This document shows, piece by piece, positions 27,212 to 36,741 of a stretch of DNA of 64,000 nucleotides. The notes beneath the pieces are model-generated. The model made no database searches, was not told where the DNA came from, and was given only the letters and a program-made list of their open reading frames with translations. The stretch lies in the NCBI RefSeq assembly GCF_023716865.1, contig NZ_CP092417.1:1218001-1282000 (forward strand). The letters are read 5' to 3'. Origin of the DNA: Endozoicomonas sp. SCSIO W0465. Lineage in GTDB: Bacteria; Pseudomonadota; Gammaproteobacteria; Pseudomonadales; Endozoicomonadaceae. The position numbers were made by a program, and so were the translations under genes. Positions within the stretch are counted from its first letter, which is position 1. Each line of letters opens with the position of its first letter.

Positions 27212-27970
27212 TTAAAAAAAGCTGGATGCCATTGTTCCCATAATCATTGCCCAGCCATCCACCAGAACAAACAGCATTAATTTAAATGGTAGAGAGATCA
27301 TCTGTGGTGACAGCATAATCATACCCATTGCCATCAAAACACTGGCTACCACAAGGTCAATGACCAGAAAGGGGATATAGATAATAAAACCGATCTGGAA
27401 AGCGGTTTTCAGTTCGCTGGTCACAAAAGCAGGTATTGCAATGGATAATGGCGTATCCGTCAAATTTACCGGTATGTCCTGTTTGGCGATACCGAAAAAC
27501 AGTTCAAGATCCGTTTCTCTGGTTTGCTTCAACATAAAGTCTTTGATTGGCAAGCTTGCCTGGGCAAATGCTTCGAGCAAGGTCTTGCTATCTTCCAGAT
27601 AGGGAACCACTGCCACGGCGTAAATGTCTTCAAATAATGGGGTCATGATCAGTATTGTCAACGCCAGTGTAATGCCCAGCAACACTTGATTAGGCGGTGT
27701 TTGCTGTAAACCCAGTGCTTGCCTGAGAATAGCCAGAACGATGATGATCCGGGTAAACGAGGTCATCATCAATAATGCTGCCGGGATAAAGCTGAGTAAT
27801 GTCATCAGAATCAGGATCTGAAGACTGGCACTGTACTCCGTTGAATCCCCGTTGTTGGTTACCGTAATCAGTGGCAGGCCTGACTCGGCAAAACTGTCAG
27901 CAGCAAAAAAGCAAAAGAAGGCTGATAATGCAAACGTCATCAGCCTGTATTTATTGTTGTTGTTTTTCAT
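27212..27970 (-). CDS. fliP: Flagellar export gate protein FliP
   Basis: Core of the export channel, a pentamer with FliQ and FliR. The 252-residue precursor has a cleavable signal peptide (FALSAFFCFFAADSFA) and the family blocks LLSFIPAALLMMTSFTRIIIVLAILRQALGLQQTPPNQVLLG (residues about 57-98) and IPAFVTSELKTAFQIGFIIYIPFLVIDLVVAS. Its ATG abuts the fliN stop with no room for fliO. It is the last gene of the minus-strand operon, 42 bp from the end of element B. Confidence 0.97.
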   Translation of the reverse strand: MKNNNNKYRLMTFALSAFFCFFAADSFAESGLPLITVTNNGDSTEYSASLQILILMTLLSFIPAALLMMTSFTRIIIVLAILRQALGLQQTPPNQVLLGITLALTILIMTPLFEDIYAVAVVPYLEDSKTLLEAFAQASLPIKDFMLKQTRETDLELFFGIAKQDIPVNLTDTPLSIAIPAFVTSELKTAFQIGFIIYIPFLVIDLVVASVLMAMGMIMLSPQMISLPFKLMLFVLVDGWAMIMGTMASSFF

Positions 27971-28348
27971 TCAGGAAATATGCTTCAGTCTTTCTGATTC
28001 ACTGACCACATCCAGGAAACGAATGCCGTATTTATCATGAATAACCACGACCTCGGCATAGGCAATGAGCTTGCCATTCACCATCACTTCCAACGGCTCT
28101 GATGCCTCTTTTTCCAGTTCAACAATAGAGCCTTTGTTCAGGCGCATCAAATCACCGATATTAATTTTAGTGCTGCCCAGTTCCAGCGAGAGGGTGACGG
28201 GAATATCCAGAATCATCCCCAGGTCACTCATGGCCTGGGGGAGATTTGCTGTCTCTTCAACGGGCTGGGTGGATTGTTCAGATTCCAGGCTGTCCTGGAA
28301 GCTCATGCTGTCATTTGGGGTAACGCTGTCGTCTTGTTCGTTACTCAT
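27971..28348 (-). CDS. fliN: Flagellar motor switch protein FliN
   Basis: C-ring protein of 125 residues: an acidic, variable N-terminus and the SpoA domain ILDIPVTLSLELGSTKINIGDLMRLNKGSIVELEKEASEPLEVMVNGKLIAYAEVVVIHDKYGIRFLDVV (about residues 46-116). It overlaps fliM by 8 bp. FliN binds export ATPase regulator FliH as well as FliM. Confidence 0.95.
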   Translation of the reverse strand: MSNEQDDSVTPNDSMSFQDSLESEQSTQPVEETANLPQAMSDLGMILDIPVTLSLELGSTKINIGDLMRLNKGSIVELEKEASEPLEVMVNGKLIAYAEVVVIHDKYGIRFLDVVSESERLKHIS

Positions 28349-29333
28349 GGATTTCCTTCTCCTCGTGCTGGTACACCTCTACTTCTTCGTTATGCAATTT
28401 TTTGGTGATCTTGATGGCCAGACTGTTTTGCACGGTACATACCGACGCTTTATAGCAGGGTACGCCTGCAACTTTGACGGTAACATTGGGGGGGACATCG
28501 GCCTGAATGATCTGGCCGGGCTTGAGTCGCATCACATCCCTGAGGCTGATATCAACTTCACACAGACGTGAGGACATTTCCAGTGGAGCCTGCATCAGTC
28601 CCATCAGCATATTACGTTGCCAGAGAGGATCCTGTTCAGCAAATTTAAATGCCTGAAGCTTTTCTCTGACCGGCTCCAGTGCCTGATAGGGCATGACAAT
28701 ATGGAATGCGCAGGATTGACTGCCCAGCTGCAGCGTAAATTGGCTAAGGAGAATAATTTCCGTGTCAGATCGAAACAGTGTTGAAATTGGGCTGTTGTAA
28801 TTATCAGCCAGCTTGATTTTAAACGAGAGTATACTTCCCCAGGCTTCTGTCTGTTTATCGGCGGCGGCTTTCAGAACCCTCTGTAGAATTCTGACTTCAG
28901 CTGTCGTCAGTTCATTTCGTTTTGGATTTACACTTTCTCCGGATCCACTGAAGAAAATATCAACCAGTGAGAATAACATCGGGGACTCAATGGCCATAAA
29001 GCCAGAGCATTTCAGAGTGGTTGATTTATAGATATGTTTGATATCGGGTGTTGATTCATTAGCAAGGTAATCGCCTACCTGTAATGAGTCAACGCTGTCA
29101 AAATGCACATCAACATTACACCGGAAAATACTGCTGATGGCGTGCCGGAACAGCTGTGAAAAACGCTGGTTGATCAACTCAAGGGTGGGCAGTAAATCAT
29201 GAATTTTATAATCCGGGTTGGTCAGATCATAGGTTTCCAGATCCTTGAACTCGGAAGAAGAGTGTACCTTCTGTACTTTTGCAGCACCTGACAGCCCCCG
29301 GCTGTTCAGTGATGATTTTGACTTCCTGTCCAT
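28341..29333 (-). CDS. fliM: Flagellar motor switch protein FliM, without the usual CheY peptide
   Basis: C-ring protein of 330 residues. The middle CheC-like domain (LLPTLELINQRFSQLFRHAISSIFRCNVDVHFDSV, FMAIESPMLFSLVDIFFSGSGE) and C-terminal SpoA domain (MSSRLCEVDISLRDVMRLKPGQIIQADVPPNVTVKVAGVPCYKA) are intact. The N-terminus reads MDRKSKSSLNSRGLSGAAKVQKV and lacks the LSQ(D/E)EIDALL segment that binds phospho-CheY in most FliM proteins. It follows flhA after a 147-bp gap on the minus strand. Confidence 0.92.
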   Translation of the reverse strand: MDRKSKSSLNSRGLSGAAKVQKVHSSSEFKDLETYDLTNPDYKIHDLLPTLELINQRFSQLFRHAISSIFRCNVDVHFDSVDSLQVGDYLANESTPDIKHIYKSTTLKCSGFMAIESPMLFSLVDIFFSGSGESVNPKRNELTTAEVRILQRVLKAAADKQTEAWGSILSFKIKLADNYNSPISTLFRSDTEIILLSQFTLQLGSQSCAFHIVMPYQALEPVREKLQAFKFAEQDPLWQRNMLMGLMQAPLEMSSRLCEVDISLRDVMRLKPGQIIQADVPPNVTVKVAGVPCYKASVCTVQNSLAIKITKKLHNEEVEVYQHEEKEIHE

Positions 29334-29480
29334 GAAAAATCCTGTCCACAGGGAACGCTAATCGAACATTAAGCGCAAGCTTTGTCAGCTTTTTTTATGA
29401 AATAGCCTAATTCACGATACCGTTATCATGCCTTAAAAACAAACAACTTTTCTTTTATGTTTTCTTTTAAGGGCATGGTT

Positions 29481-31580
29481 TTACCCGACTTTGCCCACAA
29501 CAATGACTTCTTTATTTTCAGGGATTTCATTAAACGACAATACATGCATGCCATCGGTACACAGTCTTGCATAGCGGGCCATGGCCGGGCGAATGGTATC
29601 GTTTACCAGCATGATTGGAGGCTTTCCTTCAGCGATCAACTTATCAGCAACAACGGGTAGCTGCTGTTGAAGCTGTTCAGCAATGCCCGGCTCCAGTGGC
29701 AGGGAGTCCGGTGAGAAATGGCTGTTTTTTACTGCCTGTTGAAAACTCTGCATGATGACCTGCTCCAGCTCTGGACTCATGGTAACCGCAGGCAGCGTCT
29801 GCTGATGACCGATCAGGTTCTGTACAATAGCCCGGCGCAGGGCGACCCGGACTTCAGCAGTGAGCTGCCAGGTTTCCTTGTTATTTTCCGAGGACTCCAA
29901 CAGCGTAGAGCCGATTGTACGAATATCACTGACCGGTACATCTTCCATCAATAATTCCCTGAGTACCTTGGAAAAGATACTGATGGAAATTTTTTTGGGA
30001 ATTAACTCATCGGCCAGTTTCGGGGAGTAATGACGCAGCTTATCCACCAGCTGCTCCACTTCATCGTGACCAAGCAGTTCACTGGCATGTTCATCAATGA
30101 TTTTATTCAGATGGGTTGCCATGACACTGGCGGGATCAACGACGGTATAGCCCAGTCCTGATGCATGATCTCTGTCGTGTGGTTCAATCCAGAGTGCATC
30201 CAGCTGGTAAGCAGGATCTTTGGTTGGGGAACCATTAAGTTCCCCAAATACCTCACCAGGGTTGATAGCTAATAACTTTCCAGGGTCAACCTGACCTTCA
30301 GCGACGGTGACTCCCTTTAATTCAATGGTATAACTATCGGGTTTCAGGCTTAAGTTGTCTTTGATATGAACACTGGGAACCAGAAAGCCCAGCTGGCGGG
30401 ACTGGCTTTTGCGGATACCCTTGATCTGGGTTAGCAGCTGGCCACCCTGTTTTTCGTCAGCCAGGGTAATAAGCCTGAAGCCAAGTTCCATCTTCAACGT
30501 ATCTACCGGCGGAATATCCCCCCAGGACCAGGGGGTATCCGGCGAGCTTTGCTCCTGCTGCTCTTTGGTATTGTCCGGTTCTGCGGGGGGGGAGTTTTTG
30601 CTGAGCCACCAGAATAACAGTAAGACCAATGCACCCAGGCCCACAAAAGGAATAAATGGCATTCCGGGAACCAGCCCCATGACGATCAGGATAACACCCG
30701 TCAGCATCATGGCTTTGGGGGACGACAGCATCTGTTCCGATACCTGGTCTCCCATATCGGCGGATTCTGAAACCCGGGTGACCATCATGGCTGCAGCTGT
30801 CGATAACAAGAGTGAGGGTATTTGGGCGACCAGACCATCACCAATGGTCAACAGTGAGTAGACAGTAAAGGCCTCACCGGCACTGAGCCCCTGCCCAAGC
30901 GTACCGATCAGCATGCCGCCAATAATATTGATGGCCAGAATCAGCAGCCCTGCCACCGCATCGCCACGGACAAATTTACTGGCACCGTCCATGGAACCGT
31001 AGAAATCTGCCTCCCGTCGTACACTCTCCCGTCGGTCATGGGCTTTTTGCTGGTCAATGATGCCAGCATTCAAATCGGCATCAATGGCCATCTGCTTGCC
31101 AGGAAGAGCATCCAGAGTGAAACGGGCGGTGACTTCTGATATTCGGCCGGCCCCTTTGGTGACCACGACAAAGTTGATAATGACCAGAATGGCAAATACC
31201 ACCAGGCCGACCACATAGTTGTTGCCAATAACCACTTCACCAAAAGATTGAATCACTTTACCGGCAGCATCCGGGCCAGTATGACCGTTCAGTAAAACGA
31301 CACGGGTTGATGCAACATTCAGTGCAAGACGGAGTAAGGTAGATACCAGCAGAATGGTTGGGAAAACCGCAAAATCCAGTGGCCTGAGCGTGTAAACACT
31401 GACCAGTAGAACCAGCAGGGAGAGGGCTATATTAAAGGTGAAAAAAGCATCCAGCATAAAAGGCGGCATGGGGAGTGTTACCATGCCGAGGGTCATTAGC
31501 ACGATCAATGGAATGCCAATACGCAGTCCATTGGTTTTGCCCGATAATTCTCCCAGCAGACGTTGAGCTTCCCTGATCAT
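29481..31580 (-). CDS. flhA: Flagellar export gate protein FlhA
   Basis: Nonameric export-gate ring and substrate-docking platform. The 699-residue protein has eight predicted N-terminal membrane segments up to about residue 325. The conserved cytoplasmic loop between them includes GRISEVTARFTLDALPGKQMAIDADLNAGII (residues about 143-173). The soluble C-terminal domain carries LGYTVVDPASVMATHLNKII. It lies 26 bp after flhB. The 147 bp between flhA and fliM hold an imperfect inverted repeat (ATGCCTTAAAA / TTTTAAGGGCAT, 29428-29476) of unknown role. Confidence 0.97.
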   Translation of the reverse strand: MIREAQRLLGELSGKTNGLRIGIPLIVLMTLGMVTLPMPPFMLDAFFTFNIALSLLVLLVSVYTLRPLDFAVFPTILLVSTLLRLALNVASTRVVLLNGHTGPDAAGKVIQSFGEVVIGNNYVVGLVVFAILVIINFVVVTKGAGRISEVTARFTLDALPGKQMAIDADLNAGIIDQQKAHDRRESVRREADFYGSMDGASKFVRGDAVAGLLILAINIIGGMLIGTLGQGLSAGEAFTVYSLLTIGDGLVAQIPSLLLSTAAAMMVTRVSESADMGDQVSEQMLSSPKAMMLTGVILIVMGLVPGMPFIPFVGLGALVLLLFWWLSKNSPPAEPDNTKEQQEQSSPDTPWSWGDIPPVDTLKMELGFRLITLADEKQGGQLLTQIKGIRKSQSRQLGFLVPSVHIKDNLSLKPDSYTIELKGVTVAEGQVDPGKLLAINPGEVFGELNGSPTKDPAYQLDALWIEPHDRDHASGLGYTVVDPASVMATHLNKIIDEHASELLGHDEVEQLVDKLRHYSPKLADELIPKKISISIFSKVLRELLMEDVPVSDIRTIGSTLLESSENNKETWQLTAEVRVALRRAIVQNLIGHQQTLPAVTMSPELEQVIMQSFQQAVKNSHFSPDSLPLEPGIAEQLQQQLPVVADKLIAEGKPPIMLVNDTIRPAMARYARLCTDGMHVLSFNEIPENKEVIVVGKVG

Positions 31581-31606
31581 TGTCTGGTCCTTGTTATAAA
31601 GCCTGT

Positions 31607-32755
31607 TTATCCCTGCTTATCCCACTTTTCCTGAAAAGCCCGGGGAACCTCTGGTTCCGGCATTTCTGGCCTTGTGGGCATTCTTCCAGCCTGATAGTCA
31701 TTCAGGTGCTTGATGTAAGCCAGTATCTTAGCAACAGCTATGTACAGCTCGTCGGCTATTTCCTGGTTTAGTCCTGTCGTGTGATAAACCACCCGGGCCA
31801 GAACCGGTGATTGAATCACCGGGCGATTATATTCCCTGGCTACTGCACAAATTCTTAGGGCAACCTGATCAACGCCTTTGGCCACCAGATAGGGCGCTTT
31901 TGCCCGGTTCTGGTCGTAGCGAATAGCCACGGCAAAGTGTGTCGGGTTGGTGATGATCACATCGGCTCCCGGTACCGCCTGCATCATACGTCGTCCGGCA
32001 ATTTCCTGCTGCTTTTCCTTCAAGCGGGAGCGAACTTCAGGCTGCCCCTCCAGCTCTTTCATTTCATCACGCATTTCTTTATGTGTCATGCGTAACTTGC
32101 GTAAGTGGCTCCATTGCTGAAATGGAATATCGATGATGCAGATAATCACCAGCGCCAGAGTCATCATCGCAATAGCCTTAACCAGGTAACCTGCTCCCAG
32201 GTAAAGGGCAGTGGTAATAGATAACTGGTTAATGGTCATTAATTCGGTAAAAAACCACTGGGCAGTGAGCCAGAGACAAAAGCCAAGCAAGAGTAGTTTG
32301 GCTATGGACTTGACCACTTCCATCAGTGAGCGGGCAGAAAACATCCGCTGCAGTCCTTTCAGCGGGCTGATGCGTTCGCCTTTAAACTGCAGCAGTTTAT
32401 TGCTGAACAGCCAGCCTCCCAGTGCCAGAGAAGCACCAACGGTGGCCAGGGTGATCAGCAGGAAAAAAGGCATCAGCCCGGAGAACCCTTCGGTCAGGCT
32501 GTTAATCAAATGGCTTTTCAGCCAGTTTTCCTGACGAAGCACGGCCTTATCAAAGGTGAAACTGGTGCGCATAACGCTCTGCAACTGCTGGCTGATCAGG
32601 TTGCCGCTAAACCACATAGCCAGCAAGGTACCGCCAATCAGTGCGGTAGTCACCAGCTCCCGGGAGCGGGGAACCTGACCTTCTTCCCGGCTTTTCTGGA
32701 TTTTTCGTTCGGAAGGCTCTTCGGTGCGTTCTTCCTGTTGGGGTTCATCGGCCAT
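31607..32755 (-). CDS. flhB: Flagellar export switch protein FlhB
   Basis: Membrane protein that switches export from rod/hook to filament substrates. The 382-residue protein has a charged N-terminus (ERTEEPSERKIQKSREEGQVPRSREL), four membrane segments, and a cytoplasmic domain with the autocleavage site NPTH in VIITNPTHFAVAIRYD (about residue 269). It is coupled to fliR upstream (16-bp gap). Confidence 0.97.
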   Translation of the reverse strand: MADEPQQEERTEEPSERKIQKSREEGQVPRSRELVTTALIGGTLLAMWFSGNLISQQLQSVMRTSFTFDKAVLRQENWLKSHLINSLTEGFSGLMPFFLLITLATVGASLALGGWLFSNKLLQFKGERISPLKGLQRMFSARSLMEVVKSIAKLLLLGFCLWLTAQWFFTELMTINQLSITTALYLGAGYLVKAIAMMTLALVIICIIDIPFQQWSHLRKLRMTHKEMRDEMKELEGQPEVRSRLKEKQQEIAGRRMMQAVPGADVIITNPTHFAVAIRYDQNRAKAPYLVAKGVDQVALRICAVAREYNRPVIQSPVLARVVYHTTGLNQEIADELYIAVAKILAYIKHLNDYQAGRMPTRPEMPEPEVPRAFQEKWDKQG

Positions 32756-32771
32756 TCTTGAGAACCCTCAT

Positions 32772-33545
32772 TTATATCAGCAGGCTGGAAAGAGCTTCCA
32801 GCCCTGCTTCAGTGAATCGAACAAATATTCCTGAAAACTGACTGCTGACCAGCATTAAAATAATCAGCCCACCCAGCATGGTCAGCGGGAAGCCGAGGCT
32901 GAAAATATTGAACTGTGGTGCCGAGCGGTTCATTACGCCAAAGGTAAACGAGACAATCAGCAGGGAAATAATGGCAGGCACCACCATCAACAGGGCACTG
33001 GCAAACATCCATGAAACCAGGCCCGGCAATTGTTCCAGAACGATTCGGGAGAGGTCAATGGGGGCAACCGGCAGTATGTTGAAGCTCTCAATGATGATGG
33101 TAATGGCCACAAGATGCCCGTCCATAGCCAGAAACATCAGGAAACTCAACAGTTGAAACAGCTGACTGATGATCGGAATCTGAACACCGTTGATCGGATC
33201 GATCATCACCGACATGCCCAACCCCATCTGCATGGAAACCAGCTCACCTGCTGAGGTAAAGATGGCAAAATAAATTTGCAGGATTAATCCCATGGCAAAG
33301 CCGATGGCCAATTGTTGCAGAGTAATCAGCAGAGCAGCTCCTGATATAGGCTCAACGGCAGGAACAGCGGGTAGTAATGGTGCTATCAGAAAGGAAATGG
33401 CCAATGCCATCAGCAGGCGTATTCTGGGGGCAACCACCTGACTGCTGACCATGGGCATGGTCATCAACAGCGCGGCAACCCGAAACAGGGGCCAGAGGTA
33501 CTGACCAAGCCAGCCGGTCAGCTCGCTGAAGGTAAACCCGATCAT
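32772..33545 (-). CDS. fliR: Flagellar export gate protein FliR
   Basis: Channel subunit of 257 residues with about six hydrophobic segments (LWPLFRVAALLMTMPMVSSQVVAPRIRLLMALAISFLIAPLLP; LAIGFAMGLILQIYFAIFTSAGELVSMQMGLGMSVMIDPINGVQ). It shares its first base with the last base of fliQ, which suggests coupled translation. Confidence 0.95.
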   Translation of the reverse strand: MIGFTFSELTGWLGQYLWPLFRVAALLMTMPMVSSQVVAPRIRLLMALAISFLIAPLLPAVPAVEPISGAALLITLQQLAIGFAMGLILQIYFAIFTSAGELVSMQMGLGMSVMIDPINGVQIPIISQLFQLLSFLMFLAMDGHLVAITIIIESFNILPVAPIDLSRIVLEQLPGLVSWMFASALLMVVPAIISLLIVSFTFGVMNRSAPQFNIFSLGFPLTMLGGLIILMLVSSQFSGIFVRFTEAGLEALSSLLI

Positions 33546-33814
33546 CAGGCCAGCAGCTCCGGGACCAGCTCATAAAGTCGGATAAACAGATCCATAAACT
33601 CCTGAATCAGCCAGTTGCCTGCCAGGCCAATGGTGATCAGGGTGGCCAGCAGTCGTGGCAGAAAGCTCAGTGTCTGTTCATTGATCTGGGTGGCGGCCTG
33701 AATGGTGCTGATCACCAGGCCCACCAGCATGCCGGGGAGAATGATAACTGACACCATGATAACGATCAGGGTCAGCGCGTCTTTGAAAAGGTCTGCCACA
33801 ACTTCCGGTGTCAT
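33545..33814 (-). CDS. fliQ: Flagellar export gate protein FliQ
   Basis: Small channel subunit of 89 residues with two membrane helices (LTLIVIMVSVIILPGMLVGLVISTIQAATQINEQTLSFLPRLLATLITIGLAGNWLI). It is the first gene of the minus-strand operon; its start faces fliC across a 219-bp divergent promoter region. A GGAG ribosome-binding site precedes the ATG. Confidence 0.95.
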   Translation of the reverse strand: MTPEVVADLFKDALTLIVIMVSVIILPGMLVGLVISTIQAATQINEQTLSFLPRLLATLITIGLAGNWLIQEFMDLFIRLYELVPELLA

Positions 33815-33920
33815 GGGGTCTCCTTGTTCTGTTCCGGGTTGTTGGCCCGTTTATTTATATAAAGATATATAAAATCATTTTTTTAATCTAAAAACGACTG
33901 AAAAAAATCATTAATTTGTT

Positions 33921-33947
33921 TAAGTGGTTTCAGGTGGTCACCGAATA
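33921..33947 (+). promoter_or_regulatory. Possible sigma-28 promoter of fliC
   Basis: TAAGTGGT, 11 bases, then ACCGAATA: correct spacing and a fair match to TAAAGTTT-N11-GCCGATAA, about 87 bp before the flagellin start. The rest of the AT-rich 33815-34033 region must also hold the fliQ promoter on the other strand, which I could not identify. Confidence 0.45.
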
Positions 33948-34033
33948 GGGGGGTTCAGCGTTTCTTAAAACTATAAAGAACAGAAATATTGCTGAAGTTT
34001 CATAGCGAATATCCATGGATGGAGAAATAAACA

Positions 34034-35257
34034 ATGGCAATGACCGTAAACACTAATTCATTTTCGTTGAATGCCCAGCGTCAGCTGATGAAGTCTGAAA
34101 GTGGCTTGCAAACCACCATGCAAAGACTTTCTTCCGGTGTCCGTATTAATAGTGCGAAAGACGATGCTGCTGGTCTGCAGATATCTAACCGTCTGGAGGT
34201 TCAATCCCGTGGCCTTGCTGTCGCGATCCGAAATGCTAACGATGGTATCTCTCTGGCGCAGACTGCAGAAGGTGCGTTGAATGAGTCTACTGCGATTTTG
34301 CAGAGAATGAGGGATTTGGCTCTGCAGGCTTCTAACGGTTCAAATGAGGGTGATGAGCGGGCAGCATTGAATCAGGAAGTGACTGCTCTTAAGGCTGAGC
34401 TGGATAGAATCTCCAATACCACCTCATTCGGTGGCGTAAATCTGCTGGATGGCAGCTTTCAGAACAGAAGTTTCCAGCTGGGTTCTACCGCTTCAGCTAA
34501 CGATAAAATCAGCTTCAGTATTGCTTCTGCAGCATCTGCTGACTTGGGAAGTGGTAGTGGGGTTACTGCTGGGACTAAAATCGCGAGTCTTGATGCAGGT
34601 GATATAACGCACGGAAGTAGAGCTGCTGAAGCTTTGACTGTCTCTGTTAATGGTGGAACTAACACTCAGGCAATCAACATAGCTACTACTGATACGGCCA
34701 GTGATATTGCATCAAAGTTGAATGCTGTCTTTGAATCTGAAGTTGCTCAAGGGCGTATTAATGAGGGAGATTTAGCTGCCATCGTTGATTCCAAAGGTGG
34801 TGTTACTGTCGTTAGAGGTGCTGGCTTTGGTACTCCGGGTGATTTTACCTTGGCAACCAGTTTAACTACAGCTGGTGATCTTGGAGTAATGGGTGAAGCA
34901 ACTACTTCTGCAAACTTAGCAGGTGCTGACAATGGTTCAGCTGATAATGTTAATGGCATTGACCTGACGACTGCTACTGGAGCTGATAACGCTGTCAGTA
35001 TCATCGATCAGGCTCTGAAAGAGATTGATTCTGAGCGCGCCAATCTCGGTTCCATCCAGAACCGTCTTACTTCCACCATCAATAACCTGGCCAATATCAA
35101 AGAAAACGTAACGGCTTCCAAGAGTCGTATTCTGGATACTGACTTTGCTGCCGAAACTGCCAATCTGAGTAAATACCAGGTTATGCAGCAGGCCGGTACT
35201 GCGGTATTGGCTCAGGCCAATGCCATTCCGCAGAACGTGCTGTCACTGCTGCGTTAA
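34034..35257 (+). CDS. fliC: Flagellin (lateral type, LafA-like)
   Basis: Filament subunit of 407 residues. Both conserved ends are present: MAMTVNTNSFSLNAQRQLMKSESGLQTTMQRLSSGVRINSAKDDAAGLQISNRL (D0-D1, residues 1-54) and the C-terminal LGSIQNRLTSTINNLANIKENVTASKSRILDTDFAAETANLSKYQVMQQAGTAVLAQANAIPQNVLSLL. The central part is variable and Ala/Gly/Thr rich. It is a single-copy flagellin here, followed directly by a strong terminator. Confidence 0.97.
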   Translation: MAMTVNTNSFSLNAQRQLMKSESGLQTTMQRLSSGVRINSAKDDAAGLQISNRLEVQSRGLAVAIRNANDGISLAQTAEGALNESTAILQRMRDLALQASNGSNEGDERAALNQEVTALKAELDRISNTTSFGGVNLLDGSFQNRSFQLGSTASANDKISFSIASAASADLGSGSGVTAGTKIASLDAGDITHGSRAAEALTVSVNGGTNTQAINIATTDTASDIASKLNAVFESEVAQGRINEGDLAAIVDSKGGVTVVRGAGFGTPGDFTLATSLTTAGDLGVMGEATTSANLAGADNGSADNVNGIDLTTATGADNAVSIIDQALKEIDSERANLGSIQNRLTSTINNLANIKENVTASKSRILDTDFAAETANLSKYQVMQQAGTAVLAQANAIPQNVLSLLR

Positions 35258-35286
35258 GGCCAAACCAACAGAGTCGGTTAAACATC

Positions 35287-35312
35287 AACGGGAGCTTCGG
35301 CTCCCGTTCTTT
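35287..35312 (+). terminator. Intrinsic terminator after flagellin gene
   Basis: Perfect 9-bp stem AACGGGAGC / GCTCCCGTT closed by a TTCG tetraloop and followed by CTTTG. It would end most flagellin transcripts before fliD. Confidence 0.85.
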
Positions 35313-35316
35313 GCTG

Positions 35317-35343
35317 TTTAACTTTTAACCGGCAAGCCGATAC
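35317..35343 (+). promoter_or_regulatory. Possible sigma-28 promoter of fliD
   Basis: TTTAACTT, 11 bases, then GCCGATAC. The -10 element matches the sigma-28 consensus closely; the -35 element is only moderate. It lies just after the fliC terminator and about 30 bp before fliD, where a separate late promoter is expected. Confidence 0.5.
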
Positions 35344-35375
35344 GAACCAGATGAAGAATTAATCAGAGGCTGATT

Positions 35376-36728
35376 ATGTTCAGTGTCTCAGGTCTTTATT
35401 CCGGGCTGGATGTGAACTCCATGGTGAATGCGCTGGTGAATGCCGAGCGGGCACCGATTGAAGCCCGGCTGAATCGCAGTGAACAGGCTTATACCGTGGA
35501 ACTGACGGCAGTAGCCCAGCTGAAATCGTCACTGCAGTCATTTCAAACGGGGCTGGAAAAACTGAATTCAGTGGAAGGTTTCAGTCCACGTTCTGCCAAT
35601 ATCAGTGATGATTCGGTGATCGGCGCTTCTGTTACCAGTGTTGCCGCAGAAGGTGTTTATACTTTCACCGTGGATCAACTGGCCAGCCGCCATCAGTTAA
35701 GCTCCGCTGCCATTGCTGAGGGTGAAACCATTGGCACGGGTACCGGCAGTTTTACCGTTAATGGTGAAACTTTTGCCATTTCCCTGGATGCCGGTAATGA
35801 CACACTCACCGATTTACGGGATGCCATTAACAATGCAACTGATAATGCCACCGTTCAGGCGACGCTGATCAATGATAATGGTCAGCAGAGATTGATGCTG
35901 GCGAGCCGCGAGAGTGGTGCAGATTACGCCATTAACGCGGATTTCAGTGGCTTGACCGGTGGCACCGTTGCCCTTGGGGCAATGACCGAGCTTCAGGCCG
36001 CCCAGAATGCCAGTATTCGATTTGGCAGCGGTGCATCCGCTATCACTATCACTTCTGCCGATAACACCTTTGAAAATCTGGTGGATGGCGTTTCGGTCAA
36101 TGTTAAATCCATTTCAACCACTCCGGTCACTTTGGATATTTCTCTGGATAAGGCTGATGTCAGATCATCGATTGAATCCTTTGTTTCCACCTGGAATAGC
36201 CTGAAATCCACCTTTGATCAATTGACCGACGTTAACGGTGTGAATGCCGGTATATTGACTGGCGATGCCCAGACACGACTGCTGGAATCCCGGTTGCGTA
36301 AAGAACTCAGTAGTCTGGTCGGTGAAGACGGGGATGTATTTCGCACCCTCAGTGACATGGGTTTAAAAACTACCCGTACAGGAGAACTGGAAGTCGATGG
36401 CAGTCGTCTGGATAAAGCGCTGAACAACCATTTTGACGAGCTGGCTGTGGTGCTGGCTGGTGATAATGGCCTGATGTCCCGGCTGAACCAGCGGTTGGAT
36501 AGCTATCTTGGCAGTAATGGTTCCCTGGCTGCCAGAGAAGATCGAATTAATGAGGCGGTCAAAGACATCAGTGATGACCGGGAAGATCTTGAGCTTCGTC
36601 TGGAGCGGGTACAGTCCTACTACCAGCAACAATTCCTCGCCATGGAAAACCTGCTGGCCTCTTTAAACGGTACCAGTCAGTGGCTGACCAACAATCTGAC
36701 ATCCATCAACAACAGCAATAACCAGTAA
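35376..36728 (+). CDS. fliD: Flagellar filament cap protein FliD
   Basis: Cap at the filament tip that folds incoming flagellin. The 450-residue protein has N-terminal FliD_N (GLYSGLDVNSMVNALVNAERAPIEARLNRSEQAYTVELTAVAQLKSSLQSFQ) and C-terminal FliD_C segments ending in a coiled coil (REDLELRLERVQSYYQQQFLAMENLLASLNGTSQWL). It heads the fliDSTKLA-motAB run, which matches lafBCDEFSTU. Confidence 0.95.
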   Translation: MFSVSGLYSGLDVNSMVNALVNAERAPIEARLNRSEQAYTVELTAVAQLKSSLQSFQTGLEKLNSVEGFSPRSANISDDSVIGASVTSVAAEGVYTFTVDQLASRHQLSSAAIAEGETIGTGTGSFTVNGETFAISLDAGNDTLTDLRDAINNATDNATVQATLINDNGQQRLMLASRESGADYAINADFSGLTGGTVALGAMTELQAAQNASIRFGSGASAITITSADNTFENLVDGVSVNVKSISTTPVTLDISLDKADVRSSIESFVSTWNSLKSTFDQLTDVNGVNAGILTGDAQTRLLESRLRKELSSLVGEDGDVFRTLSDMGLKTTRTGELEVDGSRLDKALNNHFDELAVVLAGDNGLMSRLNQRLDSYLGSNGSLAAREDRINEAVKDISDDREDLELRLERVQSYYQQQFLAMENLLASLNGTSQWLTNNLTSINNSNNQ

Positions 36729-36741
36729 ATACGGAGCATTT

